Position numbers and translations under genes: made by a program. This document shows, in pieces, positions 1 to 11,481 of a stretch of DNA of 50,576 bases. Position 1 is the first letter of the stretch; the number at the start of each line of letters is the position of its first letter. The stretch lies in assembly GCA_002179805.1 (NCBI GenBank), contig NAVB01000345.1, positions 1-50,576 on the forward strand, in the 5' to 3' direction. The DNA comes from Acanthamoeba lenticulata (lineage: Eukaryota; Discosea; Longamoebia; Acanthamoebidae). A model generated the notes under the pieces. It did no database searches and was not told the origin of the DNA. It was given only the letters and a program-made list of their open reading frames with translations.

Positions 1-2743
1 GTCCGCTATCTGCAAGAGGCCAAAGGCCGCAGAGGTGGCCACATACCGAGGTGGCGCTGCTGGACAACGTCGAAGGGGATCTTAAGGTGGCGCGCCACGT
101 CGAGGTAGGCGGCGCGGACCTGCGCGGGAAGCGAGACGTTGAGGAGGTCGGTCGCGGCGACGGCCCACTCGAGCGCGGCCGAGGCCGCCGCGTTGGTGAA
201 CGCCGAGTTGTTGACGCCCGTCGCGTACTCGTTCGGCGGCTGCACTTCATTGACGCTGTAGACCACCTGTTGCAGCCCCGCCAGGCCATCAGCGCGGAAC
301 TTTGAGAAGACACCAACAACGACGATGGCCAAGGCGGGGAACCACGGACCTGGCCGTCGGGGCCGCGCTCGGACTGGACGCGGCTGAGCCAGTACTCGGC
401 GATGTTGATGACCAGCGGCAAGCCCTTGGTGGCGAGCCACTTCTGGTCGCCCGTGGCGCGGTAGTACTGCCGCACTGCCACGCTCACGTCGGCGCTCAGG
501 TGATCCTCTTGGTTCGGGTGCGCGCACTGGACATCGAAGAGCCGCCGTGAGCTCAAAAAAATAAATTTCGAGAACAATAAACGAAAAGAGAGATCAAGTT
601 GACACCTCTTCGTAGCCGGTCGCGGCCGACTCCCACGAGAACTTGGTACCGCGATTGCCGTAGGAGCGCGCCACCTCCTGCGAGGCGCCGATCCGCTCGT
701 ACCGGTAGTCGACTGTGTGATGGTATCGTCCCTTCACGTGAGTGACGCACATGGTGCAAATGAGAGGCAACGAGGAGTCGAGTGTCCGTACTGATGCTCT
801 CAGCGAGGGACGGGAACAGGGGCAGGAGCGCCGGCATCACGAAGAACTGCGGATCGGAAAAAAAGCCACAAGAGTCAGGCGAAGGAGGGGATCCCCCACA
901 GGCATAACAGCTCACGAGTTTGAGGGGAGAAGAAACAACAACGTACATCAGCGTCCTACGAGCGCGTAGCGATTTGATCGCCATCGCCAACGACATGTTG
1001 GAGTCAGCAATGCTACTGACGAAAATATTAAAATATTAAAAGTGGTGACGTACCCAGAAAGTGTGTCCGAAGTAGCCCTGCTCTTCTTGCTTGGGGTAGT
1101 AGGTGGCGTTGCCGCCGCCGTAGCTGAGGCCGCCGGGCGACACCGAGTAGGGCCAGCCCTCGCGGATGGAGGAGAGGACGGCGTACCAGGAGGCGTTGAC
1201 GACGCGCGCCAGCTCCCGGTCGCCCTCGAGCTCGATCCGGCCGCGCCAGAGCTCGCGCCAAGCGGCCATGTGGGACTGGAGCAGCGTCTCGCGATCCTTC
1301 CAGACCGTGTAGAAGTCGCCCAGGGCCTGCACGGCCACGTCGGCCTTGAAGTAGCATCCACTGTGGTTCTGCTGGATCGCGGCCAGCTCCTGCTGGTCGA
1401 GCAGCACGTCGTCGTCGTCGGGGTAGAAGCAGCAGCCGGCCTCGGCGCAGGTCGCGGGCGTGATGCCCGCGCTGCCGCAGTCGTCGATCGCCGCCGGCCG
1501 GACGGACGAGCAGCGCGAGGGCCCGGCGACGTCGAGCGACGAGCGGAACACGGTGGGGAAGTGGTAAACCGTCGAGCTCTGCCCCAGCGGCACGACCAGC
1601 TGGCCGGCGCGCGGGTCCCAGCGCACGTAGCTCACCTTGACGCGCGACGTTCCGGGCTTCTCCGGGCGCACCGTCACGCCTGGGCTCGCCTCCATGATGA
1701 GACAACGACTTGGGCGGCGAGTGGAATGGGAAGGGAAGGGAAGGCACCTTCAAAGACCTGGAGCGGTACCGGTGGCTGGACGCCAAAGCGCTCGGTGGGC
1801 ACCGAGGTAAAGAGGATGTCCTCGGAGGGACCGCCGTCGTCCTCGACCAGGCGCAGCGGGACGGCATTCAGCGCGCCGCTCTTGCAGCGCGACGTGTCCA
1901 CTGCGCGATTACGCCGCCGCCGCATCGCTCGTGTTGGCATTTCACAAGTTGAGAGCTCAAGAAAGAGGAGGAAGGAGGGCACCTTCAATCTCCATGTTGA
2001 AGAGATACCAGTGCACGCGGTGGGCGTACCAGCGCTGCTCGACCACGATCTGGCAGGTGCCGTCACCTGCTCCACAGACACAGGAGAAGCCGTAAGAAAA
2101 GAGCAACGATTGCGAGTAGAGGGAGCGTGTTGGCAAAGAACGCCGTACGGATGGGCGGGGCGAGGTAGGAGCGGCGGTAGTAGACGGCGCGCTCTACATC
2201 CAGGGCAGCTGCAAAAACGCGTGCGCCCTCGATTTGGACGCGACCCGCTGCTGGCACTCGCGACCTGCGTTGCACAAGAACATGTCAATCAAAGCTAGGG
2301 CATAAAACTAAAATAAAAATAATTAATAACTAAATATGCAAATTATGACGGAAAGGAAAGGTGTAAGGAAAGAGGAAGAGGAAGAGGAGGTTGCATACCT
2401 GCGTGAGAGGTCGGGCGGAAGGCCAGCAGCAAGGGTGTTGAAAACGCCGCCGATGTAGACCGCATCGCTTCCGATGTAAGTGCCCAAGTATCCGTTGCCG
2501 AGCGGGGCAGCCAGCTCCGTTGCATTCGGCTCTTCCTCTGCATACAAGAGCGCCCCAGTCTCCACCCTATAAGAGGTTTGGAACAGTGTCAGGTTTACGT
2601 CGAATCGATGATGATGAATTGAACTGCATCTCGATGTTCACGTACCGGTCCTGCCAGTCCAGGGGAACCTGGCCGGTCGGCAGAGGTAGCGCTGCACAGG
2701 CGCACACAAAGCACAGGACGAAGAGAACCAGGTACTCTCTCAT
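1..2743 (-). CDS. Secreted GH65-family glucosidase-like protein with embedded P-type trefoil domain (3' end outside window)
   Basis: The start is the ATG at 2743, which opens a clear signal peptide (MREYLVLFVLCFVCACA), so the product is probably secreted or lysosomal. Exon 1 joins an exon at about 2400-2560 carrying the GH65 N-terminal pattern PLGNGYLGTYIGSDAVYIGG. Later exons hold SPGGLSYGG and GHTFW (about 1050-1130), DPQFFVMPALLP (about 820-860), KFSWESAATG (about 620-650) and PPNEYATGVNN (about 210-240). The Glu of the PPNEY motif matches the GH65 general acid. This pattern is closest to the acid trehalase / PGGHG (glucosylgalactosyl-hydroxylysine glucosidase) branch; the substrate is unknown. 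Unusually, a six-cysteine trefoil-like module lies at about 1354-1512. The leftmost intron is about 37 nt with TTGCAG as acceptor; the reading then leaves the window. Internal splice junctions are approximate. Confidence 0.8.
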
Positions 2744-2921
2744 ACCGCAATGGAGAAGGTCGAGTATTGGTCTCACCAAGACCAACTCGCAACAATTAAT
2801 ACAACTGGGAAATCACGTGGGCGACCAAAGAGAAAAGGAACAGAAACTCAATAGCTGAGTTGTATTTCTTTTCGAAAACAAAACCGTTCGCCTCACTTGG
2901 CACCAACGTCGTTCCTTTGTT
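2744..2921. promoter_or_regulatory. Bidirectional intergenic region between GH65 and F-box/PH genes
   Basis: This 178-bp gap separates two divergent start codons (2743 on minus, 2922 on plus), so it must contain both promoters and 5' UTRs. It is more AT-rich than the flanking coding DNA. I see no clear TATA box or other named element. Confidence 0.4.
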
Positions 2922-3665
2922 ATGCAGCCAAGCATGGATGGGGCAGAGAAAGCGACTGTGTTGTCTGATCTGATGCCCGTTGAGCTATGGGTCAAAACTG
3001 TTCGCCAATGGCTGCCCAGGATGCGCGACCTCGTTTCCTTTTCCGCCACATGCCTCCTTGCGTGTCACGTCGTGCACCTCCACTGCTCAGACATGGTGAC
3101 CTTGTGCTTCCTTCCGCCCAAGCGAGCATGGCTCATCATGAGTAGCATGCTCAGGGTGGAGGAACTGGTGCGGCTGAGCGCCACCTGCCGTGCCATGCAG
3201 CGTTGGGTCAACCTCTTTGTCACGCGTCATCTCCCACCTGTGCGTCACGCGAGCCACGCGAACAACCAGCCATCGCAATACCGTGAGAGATGGATGGTGC
3301 TCGAGGACGGCGTGCTGTCTGTATTTCAGGATAAGGTACGAGCACATGAGGACAACGACAGTCAATAGGGCTGTTTGCAGCTTCGCTCACGCTTCTCTCC
3401 CACATCATGCGTGTCCTCAAAGCACGCGATCGACCAGCTTTTCTCCGTACGGCTGACAAAGAGGGCTACCCTTTATCTTTCAGCACCCAATCGTTGGCCA
3501 AGCCATCTCGCTAGCTTCAAGCTGATCACCTCACATGAGCGGTTCAAATTCTACATTATATTAGCGGAGCGGAGAAGATGGATGTGCGCCGTCCAGCTCG
3601 CCATCATGCAGATCCCCGATGATGATATAATGACGGGGTGGCTGCCAATTAAATGCCCATCATGA
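2922..3665 (+). CDS. F-box-like and PH-domain protein, possibly truncated
   Basis: The start ATG at 2922 opens a frame with two F-box-like helices, around LMPVELWVKTVRQWLP and MLRVEELVRLSATCRAM. A PH-domain start follows (RERWMVLEDGVLSVFQDK, about 3283-3336). A GTACGA donor after QDK and an AAAG acceptor near 3424 join it in frame to HAIDQLFSVRLTKRATLYL and FKLITSHERFKFYI, ending in an alpha-helix-like stretch ERRRWMCAVQLAI, as PH domains do. The frame stops at 3663-3665 unless another intron removes the stop. PH domains bind phosphoinositides or proteins; the ligand here is unknown. Ankyrin-like coding continues downstream but is broken (next entry), so this may be the intact half of a decayed F-box/PH/ankyrin gene. 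Confidence 0.55.
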
Positions 3666-3673
3666 CGGTCTAC

Positions 3674-4369
3674 GCGATGAGTCGCCTCGGGCGGCCGACA
3701 ACCACGTGCCCAGCCGCTATCGAGGAGTCCCTGGCAGGAAAGACCCATCCATTCCATGTTTGTCGACCAAGAAAGACCTGTCCGACATCTACCCCTTTGG
3801 CGTCCTCGTCTACAAGTCGCTCCAGCTCAAGCGCCAGCAGCGGAGTGCTCGCGCGGCTCGACAGCTGCCCTCATGGCCCTGCTCGGCATCACCGAGCGCA
3901 GCAGCGTGGTTTCTCGCGAACGCGGAGACCTCAGTGCTCCTCGAGGCCAAGGCCGACCCGGCCAAGCTGCTCGGCCACGCGCAGGCGCTCCGGCCACACG
4001 GGCCTCCATCTCGCGGCCAACATGCAGCAGTTTGCCGTGCTCAAGGGCCCCGATCCGACCCGCGCCAACAACGTGACGGCTGGACGCGGGTGCATCTGGC
4101 CGCACTCCACGGCGACCGCCGCTAGACGCTGCTCCTCATCCAGGCCTTGTGGCAGCGGCTGGGCGCCGAGGACCTGAGTGCGGCGGTAAACGCCGTCGAG
4201 CAGCTGGGCCGTACCCCGCTGATGCTCGCAGCGGCCGCCGGGCACCGGGTCGTGCATGCCTACTGCTCGAGGCCGGAGCCCGGCCGGGGCCTGCGCGACA
4301 AGGCCGGCTGGACAGCCGCCGAGCTCGCGGCCGGCCGGCGTCACGGCGGTGGGCATTTACGAGGAGAAA
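3674..4369 (+). pseudogene. Disrupted ankyrin-repeat segment, probable continuation of the F-box/PH gene
   Basis: Ankyrin-like text is visible but needs several frames: HTGLHLAANMQQFAVLKG (about 3990-4050) in one, DGWTRVHLAALHGDRR (about 4077-4122) in another. The second frame then hits TAG at 4123-4125 and continues in the same frame as TLLLIQALWQRLGAEDLSA, GRTPLMLAAAAGH and DKAGWTAAELAAG. A further slip is suggested near 4255-4290, where the expected ankyrin helix LLLEAGARPG sits in a different frame. The slips and the in-frame stop do not look like introns because no splice sites fit. Either the gene has decayed or the assembly has indels here. Confidence 0.5.
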
Positions 4370-4403
4370 TGAAGTTGTTTCCGTGTTGTCGTGCACACGT
4401 GTC

Positions 4404-7400
4404 CTACGTACAGAAATAGAGCTTGGTGAGGTGCTTGAGCCGCACGCGCTGCTTACATACTGGCCAGTGAAGGAGACGAGGGCGAGGCGTTTGGTGAGTG
4501 ATGTGTGCACAGATAGCGATCATGCAGAGGGCGAGCAGGCGCACCAGGACACTCAAGCTTTTGCTGGAGCCACTGCTTCCAGCAGCCATAGCAGCACACG
4601 TGCTTGCACCGTGCCGCAAACGGACTGAAAGAGAAGTCATCAAGCGTGAGTCTCATACAAAAAAGAAAGCTTGAAATGGAGGAAGCACCTGGAGGCCGTC
4701 TCCTGACACACAGGGCACAATGTGGTCTCAGCTTGCAGGCCGGCTGCAGTTGCAAAGACCATTTAGCCATTACCAACAACAGCTAAGGGCTGAAGGCCGG
4801 GCACGTACGGGCAGGTGGCGGCTGGTCAACTTCGCTTCGAGCGTCAGCGCCATCGCCTCCGCCAGACGCCTCCTTCTCCTCCTCCTCCTCATTTTCATTC
4901 TCCTTGGTCACGGGTGGCGAAGTCGCGGGCGCGGTTGTCGAGGCCGGTGGCGAGACCAGCGGAGACACGAACGGCCGAGGCCGACGGAAGGGCTTGCACG
5001 GGCTGCCGGTGACCAGGTCATAGGCAGCGCCTGCTCCTGACGTCGCGTGGCCTCGAGGCGCTCCTTGATGAGCGGGTCGCTCCCGCGACCCGGGTGAGGT
5101 ATCAACCGCCAGCTCCTCTGCTCGCTCTCCGGCCGGAGGAGCTGCAGGTTGACGTTTAGAGACATTAGAGAGATCAATGGACAGATAGCCGTGGACAGAG
5201 GAAGTTGGCATACAAGGCAGCATGGCCACGTAGTCGGCTCGGTGTCGCGCGGGCACGAAGGTGACAAAGTCGCACAGGAGCGAGTACCGCGCGGACCCGC
5301 GCAGGAGGTGCCGTACGCGGTCCATCAGCTCGGTCAATGCGAGTTCTTTCGACCGAAAGCCCCGCAGGATGGCCTGGAAGCTTTTGTACTCGTCGGCGCT
5401 CAGGCCCGCCTTGACGCGACGAAGATAGGCCTGCGCTTCGTCAGGCGTAGGCGTCTCGCCGACTTTGGCTCGCTTGACCGCGACTGGTACCTGCTCGCTT
5501 TCTGTGGTCGACGGTGCGACGACATCCGGCTCGCGCTCCCTCTTTGCGGAGGCTGCCACGGGTGCTGCCGCTGGCGGCATTGTATTGGCCCCTGCCGCAG
5601 CCTGCGGCCGGGCAGCAGACGAGATGCGCGGCGGAACGAACTTGGATGGTGACCTCTGCAGTATGCGCCACACACAGGGAAAGGGCGTCAGAGAAGCCAA
5701 GCCAACGAGTCAAGAAGGTAGTCGTGCAGTGACTGAGACTAGACGCTAACCTGGGCTGGTCGGCCTATTTGCGCAACTGGGGCGGGCTCGTGTTCGGTCT
5801 CGGCTCGGCGAGGCGTTGGGGCGGGCTTAGGCGGTGGCGGTGGTGGCGCGGCGAGTTCCTGGCTCTTGAAAAAGCGTGTCAACGCAAGCGCGGCCTAGTG
5901 CCAAGTCGCGAGCGGGAAGACCACATCAGTCTCGACATGGAACGGCAAAGTGGTCAGGCGTTTGTTTGAGGAGGAAGGTGAGGCACACGTACCACACCAA
6001 ATTGATTGTAGACTCGGACCTGCGGTCGCAGCCAAAGCGACAGTCCGGCCTGGTTGTAGCCCTGTGCGAATCTGAGGGGACAGAACGCACAGAAGACGAC
6101 ATAAGCCGCTGGCCAGTGGTGAAGGCACAAGTTGGTGGTGGGGACGTGAGGGACGTGCCGTTGGTCAGCCAGGATAATCGCGCCGTGGTCTTGTGAATGG
6201 CGGATGACGCGGCCTACGGCCTGGTTGACCGCGCGCATGGCCTGCTGCGAGTACCAGTCGCTGCCGCTGAGCGACTGCTCACACAAACACGAGGCCATGA
6301 CGTCAGCAATTGCTCCATACCATGGGAAAAAAAGAGAGGGCGGCCGGTACGAGGGACGAGCTGCTGATCTGCCGCTGCTGGTCGAGATAGCTACGCTTCT
6401 GCTTGACCTTGGCGTCCGTGAGCGACGGGAAGGGCAAGCCGGTGATCACCACAGCGCGGCCGTTGTCGTCGGAGAAATCGAGACCCTCGGACACCTTGCC
6501 GCGACACACGGCGAAGAAGGCCGCCCCGCCTTCGCTCTTCACCTTGGCGTAATAATCCTCCATCGCCTGCATTCGGACCCCCAAGCGTAGCGCATGTGGT
6601 GGATGAGCAGAGGGAAACCCACAGACGTGTGTCGTGCAAGGAAGCGCACCAGCTTGAACTGGAAAGCCTCGCGGGGCTCGATGATAGCTTGCTTGTGCCG
6701 ACACATTCGCTCCCAGATGGACCCATTCCGGGCCTGCGGGTCCTGCTCGGGGAAAGGGGAACCGGTTACGATCTGTGCTGAAGCAAAAAGACCGCGAGCA
6801 AAGATCGTACGGGTCGCTTCCAGGCATCGACGCAGGTGGTGAGGGCCGTGTAGGAGGGGAAGAATACGAGCATGCCGTGGGGCACGATCCGCATGAAATT
6901 AACTGTCAAAGCGCGCGAGTTTGCAACCCGGGCCCTGGTTTCAGCACCACAGAAGAAGACAGAAAGAGGGCCGAGAGAACGGACTCAGTGCATTGCCAAG
7001 GGCCTGCTTGTATTCGTCGCTCTCGCGCGTCTTGAAGGACGAGTTGAGCGGGAAGTCCGACGGCCCGCTGCTCAGCACGCCCACCCACACCTGCGAGGGC
7101 TTGATCACGTGGCTATTTTCCAGCCGGATTGGGAAGGGACTGCACCCACGGCGCACGCCAGGCAGTAAGTCGGTGGACTGCTTTCGTGTGGTGGAAAAAG
7201 CCGAGAAGAAGTCATCAACGTACATCTTGAGCTCGGCGGCGGTCGAGGCCAGCGGGGACAGGGTGCCCGAGGTGAGGATAATGTTGCGCACGCCCTGGGC
7301 AGCCAACTCAAGCATGGCCAGGCCCGGGTTGAAACACCAGCAGCTGACGACACGCTCTGTGTCCAGGCAGGTATCTGTGTGTGAGTAGAGCTGCGCACCA

Positions 7401-9392
7401 CGCTAGCGGGCTCTCGTGTGATGAATGGGCGTGGGTGGGGCAGCGCACCGGGATTGCGGCTCTGGAATCGATAAGCGCCACGCTGGGCAGCACTTGCCTG
7501 GTCGTGCACGTGTATCTTGTAGTAGAGCGTAAAGTCCCCGCGCCGGTCGACGCCGTCCTTGAACAGGGTCTTGAGGCAGTCATTGAGTGCCTTGAGCGAC
7601 AGCGGCTTCAGGCCCATCCCGCTTTCCTCATCTGGCACAAACAAGCAGGGCCATAACGGCGGGCTTCAGACCGGGAACGAAGCGGGGAGTCTGCACAAGT
7701 TGCTCGAATACCGTTGGCCAGGTCCGCCAGGACGCCGTCGCAGAGGTTGGATAGCACTTGCGACGTGTCCGCGTTGATATCCACCTGGTTGAGCAGATCG
7801 TAGATGTACTCGCCTGATCGGCTGAGCCCATCGCCGCCCACCGCCAAATTGTTGATGACGTTGATCAAGTTCCATACCATCCCTGGCCGCCGATGGCAAA
7901 ACGTATTCCCCATCGTTTGGTGAGGCGCAGGAGCAGACAAGGAGAGCAAAGTTTCGGAAAAATAAAGACCTTTGAAGCGGGTGACGTCGTCCTTGTTCGA
8001 CTCGCCCAGATAGCCGGGCATGGAGGCAATTTCGGCCGCCCGCTCCAGCTCCTTGATCGCCACTTTGAGGTCGGAGACGCGCAGGTCAAACGACGCACTC
8101 TCTTCACACACCGATTCCTGTTGCGCGAGAGCATAGTGGTCACCAATCAACCTCAAAAAGAGGTTCAATGACGAGAACCGGCCCGTACGACGTTGTGCGC
8201 TTCGTCGAAGATGACAACAGACCCACGAAGGTCCACGCCAAGCGAACGCCGAATGGCGGGATCGATGAGGTAGTTGTACCTGTTATTGGGCAGTCACGGA
8301 TGAGCAACCACATGAGCACTCTGTGAATGGTGAAGAGGCGCAGCGGGCGTACGGCGCAAAGATGATGTCTGCCGAGTATTGCAACTCGCGGGCGAGGTAG
8401 TAGGCGCAGAGGCCGCGCTCTTTACCCACTTGAAGCAGCTCCTCAATGTCGGTCACCTCGCCCTGGCTCAGGTCTTCGCCCATCATGCTGTGCGATGAGC
8501 CGCGCAGGGGCTCCTTCTTCTTGAGGTCATCCAGGTGGTTGTAGTACTCACAGCGTCGGCTAGTCACCAGCGTGCGACACTTGTGGTCCCGCCCAGGCAT
8601 GTTCACCACGTCCGGGTGGACGCACAACTGCCGTCGACTTCCCAGCACCGCTGCCGCTGAGAGTCAGTCTCTGATTGGTGCCACTAGGACGAGCGCCGGG
8701 GAGGGGTTCATGAATGCGCTTACTGATGCGTGGGCTGTAGGCCGTCCGCTTGAGCTCCTTCATGACTTGCGTGAGCTGGCTGTGCGTGCGCGACGTGTAG
8801 ATGATGCGCGGCGGCTTCTCCCGCACGACCAGCGGCACGTTGCCGCCGCCGCTGAACAGCAGCGGTTGCTGCGGCTTGTCGATGCTCGCCTCTGCCGGCT
8901 CAAGCATTCATGTTATGTGTGCAAGGTGTGGCAACAAAACGCGTAGAGAAGGCCGTACCGTTGAAGCTCGAGTTGGTAGAGCTGCTTTGATTCTCGAGCC
9001 ACTGCCGCCGCCAGGCAAGGGAGGCGCACAGAAGGCAGAGAGTCTTGCCTGTGCCTGTCGGACTCTCAAGCAGCGCGTTCTTGCTCTGAGAGCACCCAAA
9101 AGGCAGTGATGGAATCAGCACGGGCGCACACGCACACAAAGTTGTGGTTATGCCGGACCTCCTGCAGGCTCTGAATGACTCGTTCCATGTAGATGCGCTG
9201 GCTGTCGTAGGCGGTGAATGGAAAAGCGACTTGCACACCACGAATGTCATAGACCTGCATCTCTCGCACCCCCTCGTCGTTTTCTTCTGCGTCGTCCTCG
9301 CCCCCTGCAAAATCATCCTCTTCATAAAATCGATCACTTCTTGGCCGTGTTTTTGCGTGGCCACCCCACATGTCTTCCGAATCCCTCTCCAT
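4404..9392 (-). CDS. RTEL1: RTEL1-type Fe-S DEAH DNA helicase
   Basis: This is a superfamily 2 XPD-like helicase that unwinds D-loops, telomeric T-loops and G-quadruplexes in the nucleus. From the N-terminus: [18 protein letters not shown] (Q-motif region), [19 protein letters not shown] (Walker A, about 9020-9075), [18 protein letters not shown] (motif Ia) and Fe-S cysteines in [12 protein letters not shown] and [11 protein letters not shown] (about 8390-8600). VVIFDEAHN (DEAH, about 8195-8225) and [20 protein letters not shown] (late helicase motifs, about 6430-6490) follow. The C-terminal part has a harmonin-N-like helical domain ([20 protein letters not shown], about 5380-5450) and a C-terminal RING-like C4C4 finger. 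A last intron (4544 to 4460) joins LECP to [10 protein letters not shown], restoring the CPxC of that finger. The start chosen is the ATG at 9392, before [10 protein letters not shown]; upstream sequence is AT-rich. Confidence 0.9.
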
Positions 9393-9534
9393 CCGCAAGT
9401 AGTGGTCACGGATGAAATGCGAGTGCTTCTTGCCGCCAAAATATGCCAAGAAATGACCAGTGGAGCACAAAAAGAAACATTGTAGAAACAAATTGCGGTC
9501 ATTCGGGAAAATCAAGATTTAAGATCTCACAACG
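9393..9534. promoter_or_regulatory. Bidirectional promoter region, RTEL1 / tRNase Z
   Basis: This 142-bp spacer lies between divergent ATGs (9392 minus, 9535 plus) and must drive both genes. No specific motif is recognised with confidence. Confidence 0.4.
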
Positions 9535-11435
9535 ATGCACCGAAGCTGCAGCAGAACCGCGGCCTTCACGTCGCGGTTTGTGCAGACTTCGCGACCTGCT
9601 GCGGGTTCTTGCGCGGCACCTTGGGTCGGTCCGCCAATCTTCACCCGGCATAGGCGGTACCTACGGACGACTTGCTTGTCCCTAAACACCCGAAAATCTG
9701 GTAACGCGGAGGCCCAACGTACGCTCCACATCCATTTTCATCCATTAGTATGGGAACATCCAAAATTCTCAACGCGATGCAGCCGTGACCGCATCTACAT
9801 GTTCATCCTTCACGGGCATGGGGGTTATGTTCTTGGGCACGGGATCGAGCATTCCGTCCCCAGAGCGCAACGTTACTAGCATTGCATTGAAGCTCGGTAC
9901 GTTGCGTAGTTGTGCACACAGGCATCATGATGGCCAACACACGCGCGCGATTCTTGTGCGTTTTCCGTGCTGCAGAGAGCCGGGCTTTTCTGTTCGACTG
10001 CGGCGAGGGCACACAGCACCAAATCCAAAAGTGCAGCACTCTCTCGGCGCACGCCATAGAGCGCATCTTCATTACACACCTCCATGGCGACCATGTACGC
10101 CCTGGGCGCTTTCGTCTCATGCCATCGCTGCCACACTCACATGGCGCGCGGCCACACGCCAGATCCTGGGCTTGGGCGGGATGGTCCACGCCATCTGCTG
10201 CGGCGTGTTTGCGGCCAACTCGTCTCGCACGGAGCCGCTCCACATCTACGGTCCGCCGGGCATCCGGCGCTATGTGCTCACCATCCTCGAGACCACGCGA
10301 CCCTCGCTCGATCTGCCGGTCTACATCCATGAGCTCGTTGACGCCTCGTCAACGTCGCATAAGCGAACACCTCAATCCCTGCTCGGAGGCCGCCTCATGT
10401 ACTCTGATCTCTTTCCCCTTCTTCCTCTGGGCGTTGACTGACTGAGCTTGCGCGCCCGCGCAGAGACGAGGACATCGTGATGGACCCGGCCACCAAAACC
10501 TGGAGCGTGTTCCAAGACGATAAGGCACATCTCGCCCCCTTGATGAGCGACGAGAAGGACATAACGCAGATGGGCTCACCGGTGTCAATGATGCCCGCAC
10601 ACACGCAGGTCGTGGTGCGCGCGGGACCGCTCGAGCACAAAGTGCCCTGCTGGGGCTACGCCGTGGAGGAAACCAAGAAAAAGGGCAACATTGACGCGGA
10701 GCTCTGCCTGGCGCGGGGCCTCCCGCCAGGCCCTCTCTACCGACAACTCAAAGAGGGGCGCTCGGTCACTCTCCCCGACGGGAGCACGGTCTGTCGCCCT
10801 CCCCTTCCATGATGCTAGCGTTCTGTAGTTGGCGCTGACGCTGTCCCCGCGGCCGCAGCTGCACCCGTCAGAGGTGGTGTCGTCTCCCTCGCCTGGCCGC
10901 AAGGTCGTGATTTTGGGAGACACATGCGGTTCGGACGGCATCGCGGAGATCGGGCAGGGCACGGACCTCCTCATCCACGAGTGCACCCTGCCCCGCCGCC
11001 TGGCCAAGGAGGCCACCAGACGGGGCCACTCGACCGCAGGTACCGTACCGAGCGGCCTTGTGCGCCAACAGTTGTTTCTCCTGACGCGCGGCTTGCGTTC
11101 ACGTGAATGAAACAGCCATGGCTGGAAGGTTTGCGCGAAAGATCAAAGCGAAGAAGCTCATCCTCACCCACTTCAGCGCCCGCACATCAGCCCCCGACGA
11201 GGTACAGCGCCTCTCGCCGCCTCTACGTTCTACTCTATGCCATGATGTACGTAAATCAGTACTGATGGATGGGTCGGAATGGCAGGAGGACGTCGACGAC
11301 ATGGTGCGGGACGCGGCCAACGCGTTTGGAGGGCCGGTGATTGCCGCCCACGACTTCATGTGGGAGAACCTTCCCCACGAGCCGCGAGAACAAAGAAGGA
11401 AAACGGATGGGGAAGACAAGGAAAAGACGGAATAA
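9535..11435 (+). CDS. ELAC1: tRNase Z (short form, ELAC1-like), with probable mitochondrial presequence
   Basis: This metallo-beta-lactamase-fold endoribonuclease removes the 3' trailer from pre-tRNAs. The core begins [18 protein letters not shown] and continues through [12 protein letters not shown], the zinc motif THLHGDH (about 10074-10095), an [10 protein letters not shown] segment after an intron, [32 protein letters not shown] and [10 protein letters not shown], ending with [13 protein letters not shown] place the start at 9535 because the ATG there opens an Arg/Ser/Ala-rich exon ([20 protein letters not shown]) typical of a mitochondrial presequence. That exon ends at a donor at 9701 and joins in phase at an acceptor ending at 9782. 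Internal ATGs at 9818 and 9827 could give a shorter, non-mitochondrial form. The stop is 46 bp before the L23 start codon. Confidence 0.85.
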
Positions 11436-11481
11436 AAGAAAAGAGTTCAAATCGTTTTGGCTTGGAAGGGAGAAGAGGAAG

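Noticed and set aside
1042..2298. Long plus-strand ORF of 418 codons over the GH65 gene
   Set aside because: It is the antisense shadow of GC-rich exons on minus; it shows Arg/Val-rich composition and no domain, while the minus strand carries clear GH65 motifs.
9785..9787. GTG at 9785 as the tRNase Z start
   Set aside because: Non-ATG starts are unlikely here, and an upstream exon with an ATG joins in phase.
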